A DNA stretch of 64,000 bases from Alisma plantago-aquatica (GCA_963693085.1 OY856412.1:965182281-965246280); one strand, 5' to 3'; shown: positions 49,654 through 62,856, counted from the stretch's first letter. Numbers and translations: made by a program. The notes: generated by a model from the sequence alone, not told the origin.

Positions 49654-50814
49654 CGCTGCTGTAAAGGGCAGAATTAGGCGCGTTTGTGGACGTTTTTCGG
49701 TGCATACGAACACACCGAAGTGGGTGAGTAGTAGTTCATTTAGAAATCATTATTTAACTCAATTTAAGTGCTTAATTGCTTTAATATCAGTTGGTATAAC
49801 TTCTAAATAGCTTAGCACATACAATAGTTTATTATAGATTCAATAGAACTTGAGACACGGAATATGATTGATGAAAAAGATGGAATATCCTGTTTTACAG
49901 TTGTAATGCATATGCTGAATAAAGATGGCTGATTAGAAATGAATTTGAATAAGTGATGTTTAAAGATGACAATGATATATATATGAAAGTAAAAGAGATG
50001 TTCAGAATGTGAAATAAGTTTGAAATGTGATTTTCCTGTTTAAATGATTATATGTTAATCGGTTAATAGATTTAGGTGCCCTAACACTGTAGAACCCCTT
50101 CTGAGAGGTCTTCATCCAGGGGGTGAAACTCGTGTTCAACATCAACACGTGCGATGTCACGGTGGCACGAGGATGGAAAGGCAGTGTTCAACAACAACGC
50201 GTGCGATGTCACGGTGACACTGGAGTAAATAGGGGTTATTCAACAACAACGCGTGCGATGTCACGGTGGTAACCCGGTAAGACTCTCCGCCTGTGTGCTC
50301 AGGTTTGAGGAGGAGTCTAGAGTTCACTCTTTTGAGAGTACAGTGAGGCCGATGAGCCTGAGAGTCCTGCAGCAGACCATGGCTGATAGTCAGACTTAGC
50401 ATTTCCCGGGTGTGTCGCTAAGTCTTGTACGGTGGGACCGTGGTTCGCTACGGATCTTTATATGCAGAGTACACTGCATATGATTAGGGCATAATAATAA
50501 TATACTCATATAGAATCACAGTAAATTAAAGTATTCGAACTTTTGTACTAATTCTCTATATCTATTTATCTGTTCAAATTATCCGTTATGGTATGGAAAT
50601 GTGAATATATCCTGCAATCTGCTATGTCATTAGAACTGCCCTGCTCGTATTATTTTTATGTTTGTTTCAATTTTATAAATCTGATGAGTTGTTTAGTGAT
50701 TGCTAAGTGAAATGCTATTCACTGAGCGAGTAGGCTCATACCTCTACTCAAAACATTTTCAGGTCAGCATCAGCAACAGGAATCAGAAGGATCGTTTCAT
50801 CCTAACGCCTAGTC

Positions 50815-50823
50815 TATATAAGG
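50815..50823 (+). promoter_or_regulatory. TATA box of the Tekay 5' LTR
   Basis: TATATAAGG about 350 bp before the LTR end. It is repeated at 58120-58128 in the 3' LTR. Position fits a Pol II start with R/U5 downstream. Confidence 0.6.
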
Positions 50824-51174
50824 TTTGTAGTTAGTCTAGTTAGAGGTCTCTTAGTCCTTTCCCCTCGGTCCTTGGGACATGGTGTGAGTGAGAGAGAGTA
50901 TGTTTGTGGAATGTGTATAAAGATGTAAATTAACTGTTATGTTTACTTTCTGTTAAACAATGTTACATGTTGTAAACTTTGTTTATGGTCTCTAGCCAGG
51001 ATAATTGAAATGCTTCCGAAATAGTTTATTGTGTTTTAGTTTACAACAATAATCTGGATATCATTACGAGGTTTTAAAAAGAAAATGTTTTCAGCGATTT
51101 GTTTATGTGATAATCCCTCCGTCGCGCCCTAATCTCGTGATTAGTGGTTAGTGTGAGATCGGGGTGTGACATCT

Positions 51175-51186
51175 TGGTATCAGAGC
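51175..51186 (+). other. Tekay primer-binding site (initiator Met tRNA)
   Basis: TGGTATCAGAGC, a perfect match to the plant initiator-Met tRNA complement, three bases after the LTR end. Confidence 0.95.
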
Positions 51187-51314
51187 TTAGGTTGAGTACA
51201 TAGTTACTCAGAGTCCAAGTCAGGGGACGATAAGAGACCAATAGGATTAAGGTTTAGGTGTCTTTCTTCTATCTGTAGTTTTCTAACAGGAAATATTCTG
51301 TTATATCATTGCAG

Positions 51315-54300
51315 ATGGCAGGAAGAGGCTTTGATCGTGATGATCAGGCCGAGAGCCATGTTGGTCCTGATCCTTTGTACTTGGGTCCAGGTGGTGGTGA
51401 CCACGTGGATGAAGCATCCCGGATGTACAGGATGTTTCTGGAAACCAAAGAAAAGTACAAGGCTGATAGGCGAGATTCTTCTTCTACCAGCAGTAAAGAT
51501 CTGATGCGATCTTATGAGCTTGTAAAGAAGCTTGGTGGCACAGAGTTCAGTGGCACCACAGATCCCGCCGAAGCTGATGAGTGGTTTAGACAAATAGAGA
51601 AGGTCTTTCTCCTGATGGATCTTCCAGAAGAGAAGAAGATTAATCATGCGGTCTACCTTTTGACAGGCGATGCAGAGTTGTGGTGGCGTGGTGTGGAAGA
51701 AAAGAGGAGAGGTACAGAGCTTTCCTGGCAGGATTTCTCTGAGGAGTTTCATCTCAAATTCTATCCACCCACTTTTCTTAATGAGAAAATCAAGCAGTTA
51801 CAGAATATCAAGCAGGGGAACATGACAGTTACAGAGTATGAAGCGCTTTTCACCCGGTTAGCGAACTTCTGTCCGCAGCTTGTTCCCGACAACATAGAAA
51901 GATGCAGAAGGTTTCAAGAAGGGCTGAGGCCAGAGATTCGGCATACAGTTTCTGCTACTAGTAGGAGGAACAGAGAGAACTTCGGTGAGTTTGTTGAGGC
52001 AGCGAGACAGGTTGAAGAATCTGTGAATGCTGATAAGGTGCCTGAGTCTAAGAAAAGATCTGCAGATTTCAGTAGAGGACAGTCCAGTAGCGGATACAGA
52101 GGTGGAGGTAGAGGTTTCTTTTCTAAACTTGGACGTGGCTTTAGCTGTTTCGGCAGACAGAGATCTGAGGATGTTGCTTCTTCTAGAGGCAGAGGGGGTT
52201 ACAACCCAGGGAGATGGGGCAGTGCCACTAGTGGACAGTCTTCTGGGTCGTCAATGTCAGTAACGGGTCCCCAGGGACAAGGGATACCGCCATGTGACAA
52301 ATGTGGAAAACTACATTCTGGTCCGTGTTGGGGTGCAAGTTGTTTTGTCTGTGGACAAGTAGGACATTTCAGAAAAGAATGTCCTCAACTTCGACAAGCA
52401 GCATCGCAAGCTTTCCAGCCTCAGTACCATGATGTTCCGAGTTCTTCTGTGGCTTCAGGGTCTAGAGGTGGTGGAGTGCCAAGTGGCAGGAGTAGTCAGA
52501 GAGGACAGCGTGGCAGGGGGAGAGCTTCAGCACGTTTCTTCTCTTTGACACCTCAGGAAGGTATAATTTCTTCACAAGTTGTTACAGGAGAGATGCTTTT
52601 GTTTAATAGTATACCAGTCTCAGTTTTGATAGATCCGGGTGCTACTCACTCTTTCATACGACGTTCTTTAGTTGGTAAACTTAATCTGTTAACTCAAGAG
52701 TTGGTAGATGAGTTAGTGTTGAGGGTTCCACTTGGTGGACCAACAGTTTTGACTGAGTTCTGTCTCGGATGCTTGTTATCTTTTAGAGGTTATACCTTTG
52801 CTACAAATCTCATACCCCTGGATGTCAATACTTTTCAAGTCATCTTGGGTATGGATTGTCTTGAAACATATCGAGTGCAACTTGATTGTTGGAAAAAGGA
52901 AGATACCTTTCAACTAGGGGAATTTTCTTGTGTCTTTACTGGAGACAGGAAAGTTCTGCCTACGTGCATAATATCAGCTGCTGTAGCTGATAAGATGTTA
53001 CAGAAAGGATGTGAAGCGTTCCTTGCTCATGTGGTTGACACCAGAGCAGAGAAGAGCACCGCCAGTGTTTATGATGTGCCTGTGGTTCGTGAGTTTTCTG
53101 ATGTTTTTCCAGAGGAGTTACCAGGCTTACCTCCTGTCAGAGATATTGATTTTGAAATTCAGGTATATCCAGGTAGTCATCCAGTAGCACTGCCAGCCTA
53201 TAGAATGGCACCTGTAGAGTTGAAGGAACTCAAGGTGCAGTTGCAGGAATTGCTAGATAAGGGTTTTATTAGACCCAGTTCTTCACCGTGGGGTGCTCCA
53301 GTCCTGTTTGTTAAGAAAAAGGATGGTACCATGCGTCTCTGTATAGATTACAGGCAACTGAACAAGATCACTATAAAGAACAAGTATCCATTGCCGAGAA
53401 TAGATGATCTGTTTGATCAGTTGCGTGGAGCGACGATCTTCTCTAAAATAGATTTGAGATCTGGATATCATCAGCTTAGGATAAAGGCTTCTGATATTCC
53501 CAAAACAGCTTTCAGAACCAGGTATGGGCATTATGAGTTTCTGGTCATGTCGTTTGGGCTGACCAATGCCCCAGCAGCCTTTATGGATATGATGAATCAG
53601 ATTTTCAAACCGTTCCTAGATCAGTTTATTGTAGTCTTTATAGATGATATTCTAATCTATTCCAGAGACGATGAACAGCATGAGCAACACCTGAGAGTGA
53701 CGTTGCAGTTGTTGAGGCAACATCAGCTGTATGCTAAATTTAGCAAGTGCGAGTTCTGGCTGGATGAGGTAGCATTTCTTGGACATGTTATCTCGAGAGA
53801 TGGAGTTAGTGTTGATCCTAAGAAAGTTGATTCTGTGCTTCAGTGGGAACGACCTAAGACTCCTACTGAGATTAGAAGTTTCTTGGGTTTAGCAGGCTAT
53901 TACAGAAGGTTTATACAGAACTTCAGCGTTCTAGCATCACCTTTGACACGTTTGATGAGGAAGAATGCACCGTTTGTTTGGTCTGATAACTGCGAGAAGA
54001 GTTTTCAGATCTTGAAGAGAAAGTTGACTTCAGCACCAGTGTTGGTTTTTCCAGAAGCAGAAAAGGGTTATACAGTATTCTGCGATGCTTCCAGAAGAGG
54101 TTTGGGCTGTGTGCTGATGCAGGAAGGCAAGGTTGTGGCTTATGCATCTAGACAGCTTAAGAAGAACGAAGAGAACTACCCTACTCATGATCTGGAGTTG
54201 GCTGCTATAGTTCATGCTCTTAAGACATGGCGTCACTATCTGTATGGTGAGACATGTCAGGTGTTTACGGATCATAAGAGCCTGAAGTATATCTTCACTC

Positions 54301-55538
54301 AGAAGGATTTGAATCTGAGACAGCGCAGATGGCTTGAACTGATTAAAGACTATGATGTGACAATCGATTACCATCCTGGTAAGGCGAATGTTGTAGCAGA
54401 TGCCTTGAGTAGAAAGTCAAGTTCAACTTCAGATGCATTTTCTATGGCATGTTTCAAGAGAGACTTACTCATAGATATGCGAAAGTTGAACTTAGACTTG
54501 AACGTGACTGAACAGAGTGGGTTGATTGCTCAAATGCAGGTCAAACCTACTTTCTACGATCAGATTAAGGAATTGCAACAGAATGATGATGAGTTGAGGC
54601 AGATCATGCAGGATATGTCGGAAGGTAAAAGGTCAGAATTCAGGTTTTCTGACAATGCTGTGTTGTATCTTCATGACAGGTTGTGTGTACCTGAAAACAG
54701 TGAGTTGAAAGAGCAGATTCTTGAGGAAGCGCATACTTCTATGTATGCTATGCATCCAGGTAACACAAAGATGTACAGGAACCTCAAAGAGCTGTACTGG
54801 TGGTCTGGTATGAAAAAGGATGTAGCTGAATACGTGGCTAGGTGCGGGGTGTGTCAGCAGGTTAAGGCTGAGCATCAGAAACCTGCTGGTACCTTGCAGT
54901 TGCTTCCTATACCAGAATGGAAATGGGAACACATCACGATGGATTTTGTGGTAGGATTACCTAGGACGTCTAGAGGTTCAGACTCAATATGGGTGATTGT
55001 GGATAGACTAACTAAGTCTGCTCACTTTCTTCCTGTCAAGTCAACCTTTGATGTTCCGAAGCTGGCCAAGATATATGTGGACGAGGTAATCAGATTACAT
55101 GGGATTCCAGTCTCCATTATTTCTGACAGAGATCCTAAGTTTACATCTAGATTCTGGAATCAGTTACATCGTGCGTTGGGCACAAAGCTGAGGTTCAGTA
55201 CAGCGTTTCACCCGCAGACAGATGGTCAATCTGAGAGGACCATTCAGACTCTTGAAGACATGCTGAGAGCATGCGTTCTGCAGTTCAGAGGTAATTGGGA
55301 AGAACACTTAAGCTTGATGGAGTTTGCGTATAAGAACAGCTACCATTCTAGTCTTGGAATGGCCCCATATGAAGCTCTATATGGCAGGAAGTGTAGATCA
55401 CCAATTTGTTGGTATGAGATTGGAGAGAAAGAAATTCTTGGACCTGAGATAGTCGATATGACTACAGAGAAGATATCTGTGATCAAGGAGCAGTTGAAAG
55501 CTGCTCAGGACAGGCAGAAAAGTTATGCAGAGAGATGA
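51315..55538 (+). CDS. gag-pol: Tekay gag-pol polyprotein, ended early by TGA
   Basis: The ATG at 51315 ([10 protein letters not shown]) gives 1407 residues. Retrotransposon gag domain lies at about 85-200 and a CX2CX4HX4C zinc knuckle ([14 protein letters not shown]) at 343-356. The protease motif at 440 reads DPGA, where Ser or Thr normally follows the catalytic Asp. RT has FIDD with Asp 777 and 778. RNase H begins near 920 ([10 protein letters not shown], Asp 924). Integrase has an HHCC finger near 1135-1180 and the D,D35E triad at Asp 1210, Asp 1271, Glu 1307. The TGA is codon 1408. The same frame runs on to 55976. Apart from these two points the frame is intact. Confidence 0.95.
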   Translation: MAGRGFDRDDQAESHVGPDPLYLGPGGGDHVDEASRMYRMFLETKEKYKADRRDSSSTSSKDLMRSYELVKKLGGTEFSGTTDPAEADEWFRQIEKVFLLMDLPEEKKINHAVYLLTGDAELWWRGVEEKRRGTELSWQDFSEEFHLKFYPPTFLNEKIKQLQNIKQGNMTVTEYEALFTRLANFCPQLVPDNIERCRRFQEGLRPEIRHTVSATSRRNRENFGEFVEAARQVEESVNADKVPESKKRSADFSRGQSSSGYRGGGRGFFSKLGRGFSCFGRQRSEDVASSRGRGGYNPGRWGSATSGQSSGSSMSVTGPQGQGIPPCDKCGKLHSGPCWGASCFVCGQVGHFRKECPQLRQAASQAFQPQYHDVPSSSVASGSRGGGVPSGRSSQRGQRGRGRASARFFSLTPQEGIISSQVVTGEMLLFNSIPVSVLIDPGATHSFIRRSLVGKLNLLTQELVDELVLRVPLGGPTVLTEFCLGCLLSFRGYTFATNLIPLDVNTFQVILGMDCLETYRVQLDCWKKEDTFQLGEFSCVFTGDRKVLPTCIISAAVADKMLQKGCEAFLAHVVDTRAEKSTASVYDVPVVREFSDVFPEELPGLPPVRDIDFEIQVYPGSHPVALPAYRMAPVELKELKVQLQELLDKGFIRPSSSPWGAPVLFVKKKDGTMRLCIDYRQLNKITIKNKYPLPRIDDLFDQLRGATIFSKIDLRSGYHQLRIKASDIPKTAFRTRYGHYEFLVMSFGLTNAPAAFMDMMNQIFKPFLDQFIVVFIDDILIYSRDDEQHEQHLRVTLQLLRQHQLYAKFSKCEFWLDEVAFLGHVISRDGVSVDPKKVDSVLQWERPKTPTEIRSFLGLAGYYRRFIQNFSVLASPLTRLMRKNAPFVWSDNCEKSFQILKRKLTSAPVLVFPEAEKGYTVFCDASRRGLGCVLMQEGKVVAYASRQLKKNEENYPTHDLELAAIVHALKTWRHYLYGETCQVFTDHKSLKYIFTQKDLNLRQRRWLELIKDYDVTIDYHPGKANVVADALSRKSSSTSDAFSMACFKRDLLIDMRKLNLDLNVTEQSGLIAQMQVKPTFYDQIKELQQNDDELRQIMQDMSEGKRSEFRFSDNAVLYLHDRLCVPENSELKEQILEEAHTSMYAMHPGNTKMYRNLKELYWWSGMKKDVAEYVARCGVCQQVKAEHQKPAGTLQLLPIPEWKWEHITMDFVVGLPRTSRGSDSIWVIVDRLTKSAHFLPVKSTFDVPKLAKIYVDEVIRLHGIPVSIISDRDPKFTSRFWNQLHRALGTKLRFSTAFHPQTDGQSERTIQTLEDMLRACVLQFRGNWEEHLSLMEFAYKNSYHSSLGMAPYEALYGRKCRSPICWYEIGEKEILGPEIVDMTTEKISVIKEQLKAAQDRQKSYAER

Positions 55539-55976
55539 CGTCGACCTCTTGAGTTTGAGGTTGGCGACGAGGTTTACTTGAAAGTTTCACCGTGGAAGGG
55601 AGTGCTGAGGTTTGGCAAGAGGGGTAAGTTGACCCCTAGGTATATGGGTCCATATCCTATTATTGAGAGGATTGGACCTGTAGCTTACAGGTTGGATTTG
55701 CCATCTGAGTTGGCAAATCTTCATGATGTCTTCCACGTGTCTATGCTGAAAAAGTGTCATCCCAGTATAGAAAAGATTGTAGATCCAGAACCGGCGCAAC
55801 TTAGAACAGATGTGTCCTATGTAGAAGGACCAATACAGATAGTTGATCACCGGATCAAAAAGCTTAAGAACCGTGAGTTATCTTTAGTGAAGGTTTTGTG
55901 GAGGAATCACAATATAGAGGAGGCTACGTGGGAGCTTGAATTAGAAATGCGTAACAGGTTTCCTATTCTCTTTTAG
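55539..55976 (+). pseudogene. Tekay pol C-terminus with chromodomain-like end, beyond the stop
   Basis: In frame with the polyprotein and open to TAG at 55974. It begins with the GDEVYLKVSPWKG block typical of gypsy integrase C-termini, then YMGPYPIIERIGPVAYRLDL and HDVFHVSMLKK. It ends with LVKVLWRNHNIEEATWELE, the chromodomain-like segment of Tekay/Del elements thought to guide integration to heterochromatin. The TGA before it means a normal transcript would not make this part, except by read-through. Confidence 0.88.
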
Positions 55977-55999
55977 GAATTTCGAGATGAAATTCTTAT

Positions 56000-56011
56000 A
56001 AAGGAGGGAGA
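56000..56011 (+). other. Polypurine tract of the Tekay element
   Basis: AAAGGAGGGAGA, one base before the 3' LTR at 56013; primes plus-strand DNA synthesis. Confidence 0.92.
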
Positions 56012-56012
56012 T

Positions 56013-58476
56013 TGTTAGGACCCACGTTTCGTTTTACCAGTAAGTACCTTGGTTAGTGCATAATTGAACTAGTTATGTTGAGATGAGTATTTGCTTTTGT
56101 TAATAGTGTTTTGAGTTTTGAGCTAGTGTTAATGTATCATTAGCTTGTTCTCTTGTCCTGAGATTGAGGGCAAGTTTGTGCTTAATCCGTTGCCGAAGAA
56201 ATCATGTGAAACCGACCTACGAGTAAAAAGATATGAGCTTTTTAGTGTGCAGGGACCTATGTGTAATTTCGGAAAGTTTCTTGGCAATTTGCATCCGGAC
56301 CCCTGGGCGCCCTTCCTTATCCTTTCCTTCAGTTTTCCTTTTTAACTCTTTTAACCGACTTTGGAATGAACGATAGTTCATTTCCTTCGGTTGCCGCTTG
56401 GGAAAAATAGAGAAGGAGAAAGGGAGAGAGAGCAAGCTAGAGGAGAAGCTAGGCAACCAAGCTCCTTCCTTCTCCGTTCTTCTTCGATTTCTTCATCTTC
56501 TCCAACCAAATCAACCAGCTGCATCATCTTCTTCTTCCTCACCTTCTTCTTCCTCCTGCAGCCATGAAGAAGATGACCATGGAGATGGTCTAGGGAGCGA
56601 ACGGTGCTTTCCCCTCCGTTCTTTCTTCTTGCCAACTGCTTGCTAGGTCATTCCGAAGCTATAGGAGTGATTCGGGTAAGAATCGTCCACCGAATCGACC
56701 CCAATCTCCTCTTTTAATTATGCAATTTCCGTTTCTGCGCAGGTTGCACGGCGTGCAAAGTCAGGTTGCACGGCGTGCAAAGTTACAGATAGCAGAACGA
56801 GTTTCAGCCCAGGTGCACGGCGTGCAAATCAGTTTGCACGGCGTGCAGATCAGTTTGCACGGCGTGCAGATCAGTTTGCATGGCGTGCAAAGGTGCAGAA
56901 AAGTAGAACAGAAGTGCACTGAAGGTGCACGGCGTGCAGCCTAGGTGCACGGCGTGCACGCTGCTGTAAAGGGCAGAATTAGGCGCGTTTGTGGACGTTT
57001 TTCGGTGCATACGAACACACCGAAGTGGGTGAGTAGTAGTTCATTTAGAAATCATTATTTAACTCAATTTAAGTGCTTAATTGCTTTAATATCAGTTGGT
57101 ATAACTTCTAAACAGCTTAGCACATACAATAGTTTATTATAGATTCAATAGAACTTGAGACACGGAATATGATTGATGAAAAAGATGGAATATCCTGTTT
57201 TACAGTTGTAATGCATATGCTGAATAAAGATGGCTGATTAGCAATGAATTTGAATAAGTGATGTTTAAAGATGACAATGATATATATATGAAAGTAAAAG
57301 AGATGTTCAGAATGTGAAATAAGTTTGAAATGTGATTTTCCTGTTTAAATGATTATATGTTAATCGGTTAATAGACTTAGGTGCCCTAACACTGTAGAAC
57401 CCCTTCTGAGAGGTCTGCATCCAGGGGGTGAAACTCGTGTTCAACATCAACACGTGCGATGTCACGGTGGCACGAGGATGGAAAGGCAGTGTTCAACAAC
57501 AACGCGTGCGATGTCACGGTGACACTGGAGTAAATAGGGGTTATTCAACAACAACGCGTGCGATGTCACGGTGGTAACCCGGTAAGACTCTCCGCCTGTG
57601 TGCTCAGGTTTGAGGAGGAGTCTAGAGTTCACTCTTTTGAGAGTACAGTGAGGCCGATGAGCCTGAGAGTCCTGCAGCAGACCAGGGCTGATAGTCAGAC
57701 TTAGCATTTCCCGGGTGTATCGCTAAGTCTTGTACGGTGGGACCGTGGTTCGCTACGGATCTTTATATGCAGAGTACACTGCATATGATTAGGGCATAAT
57801 AATAATATACTCATATAGAATCACAGTAAATTAAAGTATTCAAACTTTTGTACTAATTCTCTATATCTGTTTATCTGTTCAAATTATCCGTTATGGTATG
57901 GAAATGTGAATATATCCTGCAATCTGCTATGTCATTAGAACTGCCCTGCTCGTACTATATTTATGTTTGTTTCAATTTTATAAATCTGATGAGTTGTTTA
58001 GTGATAGCTAAGTGAAATGCTATTCACTGAGCGAGTAGGCTCATACCTCTACTCAAAACATTTTCAGGTCAGCATCAGTAACAGGAATCAGAAGGATCGT
58101 TTCATCCTAACGCCTAGTCTATATAAGGTTTGTAGTTAGTCTAGTTAGAGGTCTCTTAGTCCTTTCCCCTCGGTCCTTGGGACATGGTGTGAGTGAGAGA
58201 GAGTATGTTTGTGGAATGTGTATAAAGATGTAAATTAACTGTTATGTTTACTTTCTGTTAAACAATGTTACATGTTGTAAACTTTGTTTATGGTCTCTAG
58301 CCAGGATAATTGAAATGCTTCCGAAATAGTTTATTGTGTTTTAGTTTACAACAATAATCTGGATATCATTACGAGGTTTTAAAAAGAAAAAGTTTTCAGT
58401 GATTTGTTTATGTGATAATCCCTCCGTCGCGCCCTAATCTCGTGATTAGTGGTTAGTGTGAGATCGGGGTGTGACA
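56013..58476 (+). repeat. 3' LTR of the Tekay element
   Basis: 2464 bp. Differences from the 5' LTR are mostly transitions, for example in the palindrome array (one unit reads TGCATGGCGTGCA here; the 5' LTR has a TGCACGTCGTGCA unit that is regular here). Array at 56745-56960; three GCGATGTCACGGTG units at about 57435-57575; TATA box at 58120. Confidence 0.96.
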
Positions 58477-58481
58477 CAATC
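58477..58481. other. Tekay target-site duplication, right copy
   Basis: caatc, identical to 48703-48707. Confidence 0.93.
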
Positions 58482-60640
58482 TGTGTTGAACTCCTTCAAC
58501 ACATTGCTATTGTAATGAGTTCAAACTTCCATTTGTGAAACATTCAAGAACTATTTCATAGGTCTTGATCCTTATCTCATAAGATGTTTCACCTTATTCT
58601 TCATTGCTGAAGATGTTTTAATGCCAGTTCTCAATATTCACAATATTGAGATGTTATTCCTCATCACATGTGGAATATTCATATATGCTCCCACTAAATC
58701 TTTTGTAATCACATATTTTATCTTTTATCTTGATTTGAGTCAAACTCTTTGACTATCTTATCAAAATAAAAGATCCCATCTATGAGATGCTTGTTTCAAT
58801 CCCAGATTACACCTTTTAGTTTATAGACTATATTTGCATTCTTGAAGTTAAAAAACCTTTTAGGTTGTGTCACATACACATCCTATGATGCATTCCCTTT
58901 AAGAATTTTGGTTTTATCTTCATATGCTAAATCTCTTAGTCTATTTTAACTACAACAACAAGCATGACAATTGGTAAAGGTATTTCTATCATATTCAAAA
59001 ACTTGAATAGATTCGAAAAATCTTTTCAACCAATTTGTCCTTTTATGTTATCCATGTAGGTTTTTGCCACAAGACCCTAACATCACCTTTTTGGTTTTAC
59101 TCAGGGAGTACTATCAAGGTCATACCTTGTTAGTTTATAGGGACTCCATAATGGCCTTGAGCCATTACTCAGATTATGGTACTTAATAGCTTCTAATTGA
59201 TTGATTGGCTCATCCTGTTATGACCAACTTGTCATAGTTGTTGGATTTACAATCCTCAACTTCAGACATGTTCTACTAGAACTATTTTATTCTATGTTAT
59301 ACAAACTCAAGATTCCACAACAACTTGTGATTTTTTAGTTCTCATTGTACGTCCTTTATAGATCTCAGACATTTTGAGTGCTACTTTTACTCCCACTAAT
59401 TCTTTAGGAACTCAGTTATCCTATCAACAAAACACTTTTGTTATTAGATTGGGATTAACAGTAATATTCAACAACCATAGTTTGTGGATGAACCTTCTTC
59501 AAGAAACTACTTTCTCAATGTGGGTTTCAACCCTTTTGACATATTGGGACATTCCTAAATTATATCATATATGATTTCTTATAAACCATTCAGATGGTAC
59601 ATTATTTAGTGACGTATATATTTATGAGGATAAAAAGATTAGATTAATTAATAATCATATTACGACTCAACATGGTATAATTCCTTCATTTTGACACATC
59701 ATATTGTTCAGATGGATTTGACTTGTGATACACTATCACCATTCTTTCTCTGAAGGTACTCAAGGTATTGGTGTAGAGTATTTCAACATTTTATTTCATC
59801 AAAGTTTCTTAATACTTTCATCAAAGCCATACCTCGTTTATAATCTCCTTGAGCATTTCAAGAGATTTCTATTTTACTAAGTACATATCATCATATTACC
59901 AGTAAATGAATATGAGGTATACGTAATATATATATAGAATTCAATCCATAATATCTTCATGCATCATATGTATGTGGTCTAATGGAAGGCTTATGATCCC
60001 ACTACATTTGGTGAAGGGTGTTATGTCACTTTGTGCGTAAATAGGTCTTTGCATGTTTATTTAGTTTCTATAACCAAGGGAATCTAGCTAACATCAATAT
60101 ATATTCTAGACATGCATTTATTATATGTATGACCAAGGTGACTATTGCTAATGATAGTCTTGAGTTATCAATTATGATCCTTTGGTATTAACTTCATAAA
60201 CATTCATCTCAAAATATTTGGTACAAAGATGAATAATGTTTGGGCATTTCCATGCAAGATCATATCTTTTGAACCAGAAACATTAAAACTTACTTTTTAA
60301 TATATCATCCTTGTCATATAAGATGATTTAAAGTAAACGTTTCTATTTATTGGCATAATGAAATAACATTTCTATTCACTCTATTACATGTCCATTGGGC
60401 TAAGATAAATTTAAATGTAGATTAAAGCTTCTGTAAGACTTGTTCTACCTTGTCCATCTTTGTCCTTCCATTAAGGCCTTTACTTCTTATCAGATCCTAT
60501 ACATAAAGTATGTCATGTATCTATTTGGTATCTCATACCAAATTTTTAATAAGTAATCAAATTTATCTTATAGTGTTTATACCTAAAGTGGAGGCCTCAA
60601 TGCCTTCCTTCTTCTTCATTAATTCCTCTAACCAAAGTGA
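58482..60640 (-). pseudogene. copia B pol remnants (integrase and RT)
   Basis: On the minus strand, pieces in several frames match copia pol. VYVTQPKRFFNF and LKGVIWDLKQASHRWDLLFD (58730-58890) form the RT block that normally reads YGLKQA. Further upstream on that strand are a LEYLQRKNGDSVSQ-like piece (integrase core end, near 59740-59790) and an EIIYDI.ECPN.SKG piece near 59540-59580. Frequent stops and shifts rule out function. The Tekay insertion cuts the RT region at 58481. Confidence 0.65.
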
Positions 60641-61434
60641 GTAATTCCTTTTCCAATGTCCAAATTAGTGACAATGGTGACAATAACCTCTTGTTTTCTT
60701 TACACCACCCTTTGCTTTGAGATCCAAAGACGTGGCCTTCTGGCTATTTTTAGAACCTTTCTTAGCTTTTCCCTTGCCTTAGACTTTCCCTTTGTCTTAT
60801 TGATCACCATCAAAGACTTGGGCTTGTCTTTCTTCATTTGTGTCTCAGCTATTCTCAATATGCCCAACAACTCTATCAATGGTTTGTCAAAGTCGTTCAT
60901 GTTGTAGTTCATGACAAACTGAGTGTAAGATTCTGGTAGAGATTGTAGAATCACATCAGTGGCCAACTCTTAATCCAAAGGGAATCCTAGTCTATCTAGG
61001 TTCTCCACATACCCAATAATCTTGAGAACATGAGGACCTACTGGATCTCCTTCTGCCATGCTACATTTGAATAGTTCCTTGGAGACATCATATCTCTCTT
61101 GTCTTGCCTGATCTTGGTACATATTCTTGAGATTTCTGACCATCTCAATCACACCCATATTCTCATGCTGCCTCTATAACTCATAGTTCATGGATCATAG
61201 CATCAAACACTTGACATCCACGACATCTTTAGTGTTCTTCTCGTAAGCTTCACTGTCAGCCCTTGGTGCATTTTGAGGTGGTTCCTCTGGTTCTGGCGTT
61301 TCCAAGACATAGAGCTTGAACTCTTGTGTGAGAATGATTCTCAACATTCTGAACTAGTCATGGAAGTTGTTCCCAATTAGTTTGTCCTTCTCAAGGACCG
61401 ATCATAGAGAAAAGTGGTTGTTGTTCGTTTCCAT
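60640..61434 (-). pseudogene. gag: copia B gag remnant
   Basis: Starts at ATG 61434 (METNNNHFSL). Clear gag blocks follow: VSKELFKCSMAEGDPVGPHV (61030-61090), VENLDRLGFPLD, then after one in-frame stop ATDVILQSLPESYTQFVMNY and PLIELLGILRIAETQMKK (60830-60966), and a Lys-rich stretch. A zinc-knuckle-like CHKFGHWKRN piece follows in another frame near 60640-60670. At least four stops or shifts break it. Confidence 0.8.
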
Positions 61435-62856
61435 TTGATTCTACAAAAGAATTTGCAATTTTGTGAAAAAATCATTTTTGATTTCATTTAATTTGATTAA
61501 ATTTGGGTGATAATTATTAGGTCTTTAATTAATTATCGTTCACATAATTTTGTTCAAATTGACAACCCTCAAGTATCAATTCGGAAAATTATAGCAAACA
61601 ATTTTCTAATGAGCCAGGATCTAATATGATTCAATTATTACCCGATCTACACTAACATTTATAATTAACCATTAAGGTAGGCAATCATACCAATTTCATA
61701 ATGTGCAACTCTTGTATAGATGATATGCACAACTCCTTGCTATAATCATCTGCATGCTTTTAGGCTTAGGCTCTCTAAGTCACCAGTTAAGCATGTCCCA
61801 ATAGGCAACACGATATACATGCACCATGATTTGTGCAAACCTACATATCTACCATCAAACTTCCATGAGATAGACGACACATCATACTTTTTGTAAATCT
61901 ATGCTTGGTCGATCAAGCTTTTCATGTGTGTTGCTAATTGAAAGCATTTTAGACTTAATATGTTTGATTTGAGGGATTTTATATATATCATATATATATA
62001 TATGCATATACTATATCCAATCACCACATATACAGTATGTATCATATACATGCTATATCCCACAAATAAACATGCAATATAAAACACAAAGCGATGGTTA
62101 TGGCCATGTATACTTGTAATTCCTTGGAACCACAAGGAATTACTACCACCTAGGTCAATCATCACATCATATGTATGAACCTACTGTTGGTGTAGATCTG
62201 TGCTTGCCAATCTGGGTAGATTGATTCTACCTTTGAACTGGTCGTCTTGCCTCTTGGTCGGTCAGTTGGTCATCACAGACGATCATCTGACCTCCTATCC
62301 AATCAAAGTTTGGAATCCTTCCAAACAGTCAGTTGGGTCCACCAAGTAGTCATCTGGCTCCATTGTTATGTCCCCCATGGTCCTCCAACTGGTCGGCTCA
62401 TCTGACGAATCGATCATCTCATCTGACGATGATCATCTTCCTTGTTGTTGTAAGAAAAGAAACTATCCTATTGCTACTTTATTACATGATAAAGAGAAAC
62501 CTCAAATTACATTCGAGGGGAGCATAGGTAGGAAATAATTAACTTTACATTTAGAAGAGAGAGGTAGAGGTTTAGTACACATACTGATATAAATAGGAAT
62601 AAAACCATACCATCCAACCACACACAAATATAGGGTTTAGTCCATAACCACGCTACACATCCACCATCAAAACTACTTTTAGGGCGACGCATGTAAATTG
62701 CATATATATCATGTCATATATATAGTTTGGGATTATGTGGTCTTTGATCAGATACACATATGAGATAGTTTAAATATTCACATCATATGTAATAAATAAA
62801 TGACTAAACCAAAATATCTGATCATATTGCTTATCCTAAAAATAGTAAATTGACGT
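61435..62856 (-). other. copia B untranslated leader
   Basis: About 1.4 kb between primer-binding site and gag with no coding signature. It is long for a copia leader. 62220-62440 carries repeated GACGATCATCTG and CAACTGGTCGG-like words related in style to those of the LTR. (TA)n-like runs occur near 61980. Confidence 0.6.

Larger units (their letters stand above)
48708..51171 (+). repeat. 5' LTR of the Tekay element
   Basis: 2464 bp, TG...CA, same length as the 3' LTR and about 31 single-base differences by eye, with no length change. It contains the TGCACGGCGTGCA array (49440-49653), three tandem TTCAACA.CAACRCGTGCGATGTCACGGTG units (50130-50270), and a TATATAAGG TATA box at 50815, which puts R and U5 in the last 330 bp. 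A CT-rich stretch at 49160-49260 precedes the array. Confidence 0.96.
48708..58476 (+). mobile_element. Nearly intact Tekay/Del-clade Ty3/gypsy retrotransposon (9769 bp)
   Basis: All parts are present: two 2464-bp LTRs (TGTTAGG...GTGACA), primer-binding site, gag-pol frame, chromodomain-like end, purine tract and a 5-bp duplication caatc. Pol order PR-RT-RNase H-IN and the C-terminal chromodomain-like region place it in the chromovirus branch, and the long LTRs and pol residues fit Tekay/Del. One in-frame TGA and an altered protease motif are the only coding defects seen. It sits inside copia B in the opposite orientation. Confidence 0.96.

Noticed and set aside
49439..49705. Open frames with repeated Leu-His-Gly-Val-Gln on the plus strand and a similar frame on the minus strand (also 56720-57010)
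   Set aside because: Both arise from the TGCACGGCGTGCA array in LTR U3 DNA. The DNA palindrome, not a peptide, is the conserved unit.
51306..51752. 148-codon minus-strand open frame
   Set aside because: Antisense shadow of the Tekay gag, which has clear domain matches on the plus strand.
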